Assembly: GCA_003505715.1 (NCBI GenBank)
Contig: DNXU01000443.1
Span: forward strand, 1-11,761
Direction: 5' to 3'
Length of the DNA stretch: 11,761 nt
Origin: Cyanobacteria bacterium UBA8803
GTDB lineage: Bacteria > Cyanobacteriota > Cyanobacteriia > Cyanobacteriales > Coleofasciculaceae
Part shown: piece by piece, positions 7,784 through 11,761 of the stretch
Layout of the letters: the number at the start of each line of letters is the position of its first letter
How positions within the stretch are numbered: position 1 is the first letter of the stretch
Translations under genes and position numbers: made by a program
Notes under the pieces: model-generated
Database searches by the model: none
The model's input: the letters and a program-made list of their open reading frames with translations, nothing else
What the model was told of the DNA's origin: nothing

Positions 7784-8020
7784 TTAGTTCTGCCATTCTT
7801 TTTGTCGGAGTTGACGCACCCAGGCTGTACTGTCTTGCATATCAGTTCTGTCGCTCCACATCCCAACAAACGGTTCGTCTTTAAAGTTTAGTGGTTGGGG
7901 TTGTTGAGTTTTGGGTTGTTGATACTGTTGCTTAAGAAAATTGACAAATGCAATGACCATTTTTTGGGCTTCTTGTGGGAGAGTTGCAATGTCGTTGGTA
8001 AGTTGTTCTGGGTTTAGCAT
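7784..8020 (-). CDS. Antitoxin partner of the PIN toxin (DUF2281/VapB-like)
   Basis: A 78-residue protein whose N-terminal half (LPQEAQKMVIAFVNFLKQQY) matches the helical LPxEAQxxVxxFVxFLKxxY pattern of DUF2281-type antitoxins, which are common beside cyanobacterial PIN toxins. A Gln/Pro-rich stretch (about residues 32-43) leads to a C-terminal part (GMWSDR, then DSTAWVRQLRQKEW) that in related pairs wraps the toxin. The AGGAG Shine-Dalgarno sequence sits seven bases before the ATG and the TAA is one base before the toxin ATG. The 84 bases upstream (8021-8104) hold only A/T-rich stretches that might form a promoter; I see no clear operator palindrome. No DNA-binding domain is obvious, so autoregulation is uncertain. 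Confidence 0.8.
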   Translation of the reverse strand: MLNPEQLTNDIATLPQEAQKMVIAFVNFLKQQYQQPKTQQPQPLNFKDEPFVGMWSDRTDMQDSTAWVRQLRQKEWQN

Positions 8021-8104
8021 GTTTTTCTCCTAAGTTATCATGTTTAAAATAGCAACGAGACTGCTAAAGCTGAAGCGCGACTGCGAGTTTTCAAAAGATT
8101 GAAT

Positions 8105-8437
8105 TTACTGAACTGCAAAATCAGTGTATTTCCGTAAATCGGGTGGGTCAAAGGCGAGAACAATATCGTGTTTGGGAACGCCAAGTTCGACGAGTTGATT
8201 GGCTAGACCTTGTTCGGTTCCATCCTGTTGAATCCAAATTTTGCCATCGATAATGTCGGCATGAAGGATGACCCCATAAAAGCGATCGGAGTCACGCCAA
8301 CCGACATAAACAAGTTGATAGTGGTCGCGTTCGGTATCAAAAATAGTTTGCGCTTGGATGCGTTTGTCCCAAACGAGGTTAGCCCGTTCGGTCATGAGTT
8401 TTTGGATGTATTCACGGTACTGGGCGTGGGGAGCCAT
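8105..8437 (-). CDS. xisI: XisI-family protein
   Basis: A 110-residue member of the XisI family (fdxN element excision controlling factor). The family core is well kept: YxxxIQKLMTERA near the start, then a central HADIIDGKIWIQQDGTEQGLA and VPKHDIVLAFDPP near the end. In Anabaena XisI works with XisH and the recombinase XisF to excise the fdxN element, but cyanobacteria carry many xisHI pairs far from any such element and their role there is not settled. No recombinase is present in this window, so a role in excision here is unsupported. The ATG at 8437 gives the usual length and has AGGAG 11 bases upstream. The gene overlaps the end of xisH by 46 bases, more than is typical. Confidence 0.9.
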   Translation of the reverse strand: MAPHAQYREYIQKLMTERANLVWDKRIQAQTIFDTERDHYQLVYVGWRDSDRFYGVILHADIIDGKIWIQQDGTEQGLANQLVELGVPKHDIVLAFDPPDLRKYTDFAVQ

Positions 8438-8841
8438 CGGATGAGTTTCTCCTTGTTGGTGTCGTAGGTTACTAAATAGAGCGTATTTTCTTGAATTAGT
8501 TCTTGAACGAACGGTTTAATGAAGAATTTTCCGTAAATATTTTCTGGGGCAGCCAAGTAGAGGATGCGTTGGGGATCTTGTTTTTTTAGAGCGGTACGAT
8601 AAGTAATGAATTGCCCTAATGCACCATAAAATTCAGAGATTTTTGAGGGGCCGAGAAAGCTTTTGATTTCAACCGCAATTTGAATTTCACCTCGTTCGGC
8701 AGCAATGACTTTTTCGGCTCCTAGATCGATAGCTAGATCGAAATCATCAGTCGATAACGCATAGGGATCGTGGGTAATCCTCCAGCCCTCTTGCTGGAGG
8801 GCTGTTTTAACGATGTCATGAAAGAGATCGCGAGCTGACAT
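8392..8841 (-). CDS. xisH: XisH-family protein, PD-(D/E)XK nuclease-like
   Basis: A 149-residue XisH-family protein. It starts with the typical MSARDLFHDIVKTAL and carries the residues of a PD-(D/E)XK nuclease fold: D39 in LAIDLGAEK and E58-x-K60 in AVEIKSF, followed by FYGALGQFITYR. XisH structures are known to share this endonuclease fold, although activity has not, to my knowledge, been shown clearly. Its last residues (TPSTVNTSKNS) extend past the usual family end and overlap the start of xisI. A strong AGGAGG lies seven bases before the ATG. It directly follows the remnant of a second methyltransferase gene, whose stop codon overlaps this ribosome binding site. Confidence 0.9.
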   Translation of the reverse strand: MSARDLFHDIVKTALQQEGWRITHDPYALSTDDFDLAIDLGAEKVIAAERGEIQIAVEIKSFLGPSKISEFYGALGQFITYRTALKKQDPQRILYLAAPENIYGKFFIKPFVQELIQENTLYLVTYDTNKEKLIRWLPTPSTVNTSKNS

Positions 8842-8848
8842 GGTTAAA

Positions 8849-8854
8849 CCTCCT
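8849..8854 (-). promoter_or_regulatory. Ribosome binding site of xisH overlapping an upstream stop codon
   Basis: AGGAGG on the minus strand lies seven bases before the xisH ATG. It shares bases with the TAG stop (8855-8853) of the methyltransferase remnant (TAGGAGG). This fits translational coupling of xisH to a methyltransferase that is now almost wholly deleted. Confidence 0.75.
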
Positions 8855-8954
8855 AGAATCCCAGTCTATCCCAAGCTTCGAGGACGAGGCGTTGGGTGCG
8901 GTATTCCCCGAATTGCTTGATTTCGTTATTCTTCAACACTCGGAAGGTTTCGCT
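8853..8954 (-). pseudogene. 3' remnant of a second Eco57I-type methyltransferase gene
   Basis: Thirty-four codons from SETFRVLKNNEIKQF through LVLEAWDRLGF to a TAG stop repeat the last part of the neighbouring methyltransferase. Over 89 bases (8866-8954 against 9241-9329) the copies align without gaps with nine differences, about 90 percent identity. By my reading all nine are synonymous (for example CTC/TTA Leu twice, GTC/GTG Val, GCT/GCC Ala). The ends then differ: LGF-stop here, LFGRG-stop in the main gene. So it is not a recent tandem copy but the tail of a diverged gene that had been under protein-level selection. Upstream of the homology the same frame stays open for about 20 codons with no clear relation to the methyltransferase, back to a TAA. 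Confidence 0.85.
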
Positions 8955-8974
8955 TCCTTTTCGTTTGCCACCGA

Positions 8975-9145
8975 TTAGGCTGACTTCTTGGCGATACGCT
9001 TTGGGGTTAGGCGGTATCGGGGTTTAGGGTTCGACTGCTCTCGCCGCTTGATATCCTGGTACAAAGCTTGGAGGTTGTAGTTAAACTGAGCTGCATAGGC
9101 ATCTCTAATTTCACGGACTTCTTGGACTATTGGATCGTTTTTCAT
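8975..9145 (-). CDS. Small basic protein, possible antitoxin-like member of a two-gene module
   Basis: A 56-residue ORF running from MKNDPIVQEVREI to KRIAKKSA. The N-terminal half (DPIVQEVREIRDAYAAQFNYNL) is helical and resembles small cyanobacterial proteins that begin with DPIVxEVRxxR and AxQFNYDLxAI; these often occur as the second gene of short gene pairs. The C-terminal part is rich in Lys, Arg and Pro. The ATG overlaps the stop of the preceding truncated frame by four bases (ATGA), the classic coupled arrangement. The start is set by that overlap. Being only a small-family resemblance, the toxin-antitoxin role is inference. The module sits between the two methyltransferase 3' ends. Confidence 0.6.
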   Translation of the reverse strand: MKNDPIVQEVREIRDAYAAQFNYNLQALYQDIKRREQSNPKPRYRLTPKRIAKKSA

Positions 9146-9232
9146 AGGTCATCTTCCATCAGTTCTTCGGGAGTGCAAATAATCGACGGTTCGTAACCAC
9201 TGTCTCGACAGATACCCTCGATTAACCCCTGC
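9142..9232 (-). pseudogene. 3' tail of an upstream partner gene, 5' part missing
   Basis: Thirty codons (WQGLIEGICRDSGYEP, then IICTPEELMEDDL, stop) read in a frame different from the methyltransferase and end in TGA overlapping the next ATG by four bases. There is an in-frame TAG just upstream, within the methyltransferase sequence, and no start codon before the ATG in ELMEDD. The stretch therefore looks like the surviving C-terminus of a gene whose body was lost when it was joined to the methyltransferase end. I do not recognise the family. The junction lies at about 9225-9235, where the last codons of the methyltransferase overlap it. Confidence 0.5.
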
Positions 9233-11738
9233 CAAATAATCTATCCCAGGCTTCTAACACTAAGCGTTGGGTGCGGTATTCGCCAAATTGCTTGATTTCG
9301 TTATTCTTCAAGACTCGGAAGGTTTCGCTGGGGAAGTCAGGGCCGTAGACATCGGCGGGGTCGAGGATGTAGCGGAGTTCGTCGCGGGTGAGTCCGTAGA
9401 GGTGGGCGTAATAGGCATCTAATTCTGCTCTTAATAATGCACGTCTATTACTATCCCAAATGAAGGGTTCGCCCTCGTAGCCCATGTCTTGGGCGAAGGG
9501 TTGCATGTCCCAGGCGGTGTAGGTGAGTTCGAGGACGCGAGGAGCGATGAATTCGATGTCATCCCGACTATATGACTGGGGTGAAATAATTGGGAATTGC
9601 TTAAGCACGTAATAGTTTAAGTTGCCTCCACTAGCCTTCTGCTTTGCAACGTAGTCAAGCGCTAAAGAATTAAAATTGGCAACTAAAGCTGCTATTAGTG
9701 TTGGCTTCTGATCGGAGTAGACTAATGGCATAGAATTACCAACCCCAACTTTAGGCAGTATGGTAAAGCGCACGCTTCTTGAATCTGCTACAGCGCTAAT
9801 GGCGTTTCTAAAGCCGATAAGCCAAGAATGCTTCCAAAGATCATAAATACGACTTTCTGCCTCTGATTCAAGAACCCAATATCTTGGAATAGGTGTCCAG
9901 TAAAAGTCTGTAATAAGTTCTATTGTTGCGTCATTTGTTCTCGGTCGTGTACCGTATTTATCATCTTCTAAGATACCTTCAAAAGTTGATTCTCTATGGT
10001 TGAATATATCTGTCAATTTAGCTTCATATAGAGGCAAAAATACAGACTTAGACACAACAAACTTATTTTGTTGTAAATATCCTCCCAGCTCTGCTAGTTC
10101 TGGCAGCTTCTTGAACAAGTTTGAATCATTTGTCATGTCGAACATGCGGTCAAACTTGATTCCCCACGGATTACCTTTTTTATGTGATTCAGAAACCAAT
10201 ATGGGAATCCCTTCATAAATGCGTTTGATTAAATCAGCATCCCTTTCTGATCGTAGAATCGGCAAATTAAGAGTGTTTGGATTAAGCTGCCTGATCTCAT
10301 CTTTGCTGAGTGTATAGGTTCTCCCGCTTCTCTTCAGGTCTTCCACTCTCCAAATCTGTGCGGCTAGATCAACTCTTGAAACTTTTGAGTTAGATAGGGT
10401 CAGCAGAGAAAATGCATGGGTACTTTCTAACCCCACAAAGATATATCCCCGATTCGTAAAGTCATAGAAGCTAGATATAGAGTGAGTATTTACTAAATCT
10501 TGAATAAAAAGCTTAAGAGAGTCATCTGTTGCTATGCCTGGAGGTACGATACAACCTAGCAAACCAGTAGGATTCACTATTTTCCGATTTGTCTCTGTAA
10601 AAACTGCATAAGTGTTGATATCTCCTGTAGCCGTTAATAAGAAGCGAGAAGACTCGCGTAAAAATTTCCCTTGTGCATCAGCATCATGTTTTGCTTCCCA
10701 AAAAGCCTGAGCCAATTTGGGATTATTTTTTTTAAGAGCTGATATTAGCTTTTTTCTATCAGCCTTACTTGCATTTGCAATCTCGCGGTTTCTCGCAGCG
10801 AAGAAATCTTTTTCCTGTACCTTTATCCGCTCCCAAGGAGGATTCCCCAGCACACAATCAAACCCACCTTGCTCAAACACCTCTGGAAACTCCAAACACC
10901 AGTGAAAAAACCGCTTCTCCTCTGCTAACTTATCCGCAGCATCCACTACAGCTTTAATCGCCCGATTTCCCTTGAGCAAATTCTCCACCATCGCCGAAGT
11001 TGGCAATAGCTGCAAATTCTGCTCAGTCAACGGCATAAAAAACGCCGCCGTCCACAAATTACACGCTGATCTATCCCTTAACCAAGATGATATCTGCCGA
11101 CTGCGCTCATACTGAGCCTGCTTCTGACGCACCGCCGCCGGATTATCATCCTTCATCCCCTCAATTTCCCGCCACGCTTTAGCATACTCATCCCGTTCCT
11201 GTTCCCACATCGGATCAAGCTGTAACGTCAACTGCCCCTCTGCTGCACTTTCTCGTTCCTGCTTATTGCGCTTCTTAAATAGAGATGCCAGCTTCGTATC
11301 ATCCCCCGTCACAGGCTTAAAGGCATTATCGGGAATCCCTTCATTCAAACAATCCAAATCCAACACCCCCACCAGGGAATTGCCGCACTTAATCCGGTGA
11401 TCCAAAAAATTCAGCGATAACCCCCGACACAACCCCTCCAGCCACAACGCCACCTTACACAAATCCACCGCCAACGGGTTCAAATCCACCCCATAAATGC
11501 AGTGCTGAATCACATCCCGAATCGCTTGCCGCAACGGTTCTGTCCCCGGTTGCGTCTCCCCCGTTCTAACCCGTGCCAACTCCTTACCAATCCGCCGCGC
11601 TGCTGCTAGTAAGAAATGCCCCGAACCACAAGCTGGATCGCAAACTTTCAGGGAAAGCAGGGCTTGCTCTTGGAGTTGAGAGAGTGAGAGTCGGGAGTCG
11701 GGAGTCGGGAGTAGGGAAAGGCAAACCTCATTCCTCAT
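9222..11738 (-). CDS. Eco57I-type adenine DNA methyltransferase, N-terminal part missing
   Basis: An 838-residue class I SAM-dependent DNA methyltransferase, probably N6-adenine. SAM motif I DPACGSG is at 34-40, IYGVDLNP at 81-88, CGNSLVG at 118-124 and the catalytic motif IV NPPW at 299-302. Residues about 380-730 hold the target-recognition region typical of large Eco57I/PglX-like proteins, with FLPLYEAK (567-574), GFRNAIS (642-648) and GGNLNYYVLKQFP (704-716). No nuclease domain is visible. Full-length relatives have some hundreds of residues before motif I, including motif X. Here the frame begins only 33 residues before motif I, in heptad-repeat sequence, with an in-frame TGA at 11744-11742. 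The ATG at 11738 is therefore a nominal start with no ribosome binding site. The protein is probably inactive alone unless the missing part is made separately. Its middle is notably A/T-rich. The last residues (LFGRG) may be altered by the downstream junction. Confidence 0.8.
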   Translation of the reverse strand: MRNEVCLSLLPTPDSRLSLSQLQEQALLSLKVCDPACGSGHFLLAAARRIGKELARVRTGETQPGTEPLRQAIRDVIQHCIYGVDLNPLAVDLCKVALWLEGLCRGLSLNFLDHRIKCGNSLVGVLDLDCLNEGIPDNAFKPVTGDDTKLASLFKKRNKQERESAAEGQLTLQLDPMWEQERDEYAKAWREIEGMKDDNPAAVRQKQAQYERSRQISSWLRDRSACNLWTAAFFMPLTEQNLQLLPTSAMVENLLKGNRAIKAVVDAADKLAEEKRFFHWCLEFPEVFEQGGFDCVLGNPPWERIKVQEKDFFAARNREIANASKADRKKLISALKKNNPKLAQAFWEAKHDADAQGKFLRESSRFLLTATGDINTYAVFTETNRKIVNPTGLLGCIVPPGIATDDSLKLFIQDLVNTHSISSFYDFTNRGYIFVGLESTHAFSLLTLSNSKVSRVDLAAQIWRVEDLKRSGRTYTLSKDEIRQLNPNTLNLPILRSERDADLIKRIYEGIPILVSESHKKGNPWGIKFDRMFDMTNDSNLFKKLPELAELGGYLQQNKFVVSKSVFLPLYEAKLTDIFNHRESTFEGILEDDKYGTRPRTNDATIELITDFYWTPIPRYWVLESEAESRIYDLWKHSWLIGFRNAISAVADSRSVRFTILPKVGVGNSMPLVYSDQKPTLIAALVANFNSLALDYVAKQKASGGNLNYYVLKQFPIISPQSYSRDDIEFIAPRVLELTYTAWDMQPFAQDMGYEGEPFIWDSNRRALLRAELDAYYAHLYGLTRDELRYILDPADVYGPDFPSETFRVLKNNEIKQFGEYRTQRLVLEAWDRLFGRG
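11686..11716. repeat. GGGAGTC heptads inside the methyltransferase frame
   Basis: GAGAGTC, GGGAGTC, GGGAGTC, GGGAGTA and GGG follow each other. On the coding strand they read LLPTPDSRLS with no stop. This is the same unit as in the large helicase gene (6251-6292). It lies about 15-25 residues before SAM motif I, where relatives have a linker. Confidence 0.85.
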
Positions 11739-11761
11739 CCCTCATCCCTCATCCCTCATCC
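11727..11761. repeat. CTCATCC heptad array running off the right edge
   Basis: Five units (CTCATTC, then four CTCATCC) reach the window end. On the minus strand the unit reads GGATGAG. Because seven is not a multiple of three, a TGA falls in each of the three frames (11744-11742, 11751-11749, 11758-11756), so nothing can be translated through it into the methyltransferase. Confidence 0.9.

Noticed and set aside
7783..7869. A longer PIN toxin starting at 7869
   Set aside because: The extra 29 residues overlap the antitoxin gene in another frame and precede the normal LLIDTD start of the fold; the ATG at 7782 fits the coupled arrangement.

Overview
The window looks like accessory DNA from a cyanobacterium, probably a filamentous one. 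It carries seven perfect HIP1 octamers (GCGATCGC at 691, 1119, 2829, 5127, 5305, 6015 and 6895) and several heptanucleotide tandem arrays of the cyanobacterial STRR type. It also holds a mini-element with TGTAGGGGCGA-type ends and a XisH/XisI pair. Every convincing gene lies on the minus strand, so transcription runs from high to low coordinates.

Right part (11761 to 8842): a large Eco57I-type DNA methyltransferase. Its 5' end is cut off by heptad repeats that run out of the window and close all three reading frames. It is followed by a small 56-residue ORF, the tail of a truncated partner gene, and a 34-codon remnant of the 3' end of a second, related methyltransferase.

Middle (8841 to 6567): XisH and XisI, then a VapBC-like antitoxin/PIN-toxin pair, then the C-terminal half of a UvrD/Rep-type helicase. 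The helicase lost its N-terminal half exactly where the PIN gene ends.

Left-centre (6557 to 1197): a 1786-residue superfamily 2 helicase with zinc-binding cysteine clusters, a DUF1998 module and a C-terminal Vsr-like nuclease-fold domain. It resembles the COG1205/DruE class of large defence helicases.

Left end (1196 to 1): about 980 bases without a convincing gene. They hold the mini-element, a nine-copy TTGGTTG array, an intrinsic terminator for minus-strand transcription, three scattered copies of a GCCAGTAGCCTGAA-like repeat and a foldable leader. The leader precedes the N-terminus of a low-complexity protein that runs off the left edge.

Inference: methyltransferase, UvrD helicase and DUF1998 helicase look like the backbone of a restriction/defence operon, distantly like DISARM or Druantia. 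The operon has been remodelled by toxin-antitoxin-type modules, loss of helicase and methyltransferase sequence, and repeat expansion. Whether it still works cannot be decided from the sequence; the DUF1998 helicase is intact, while the other two backbone genes are damaged.
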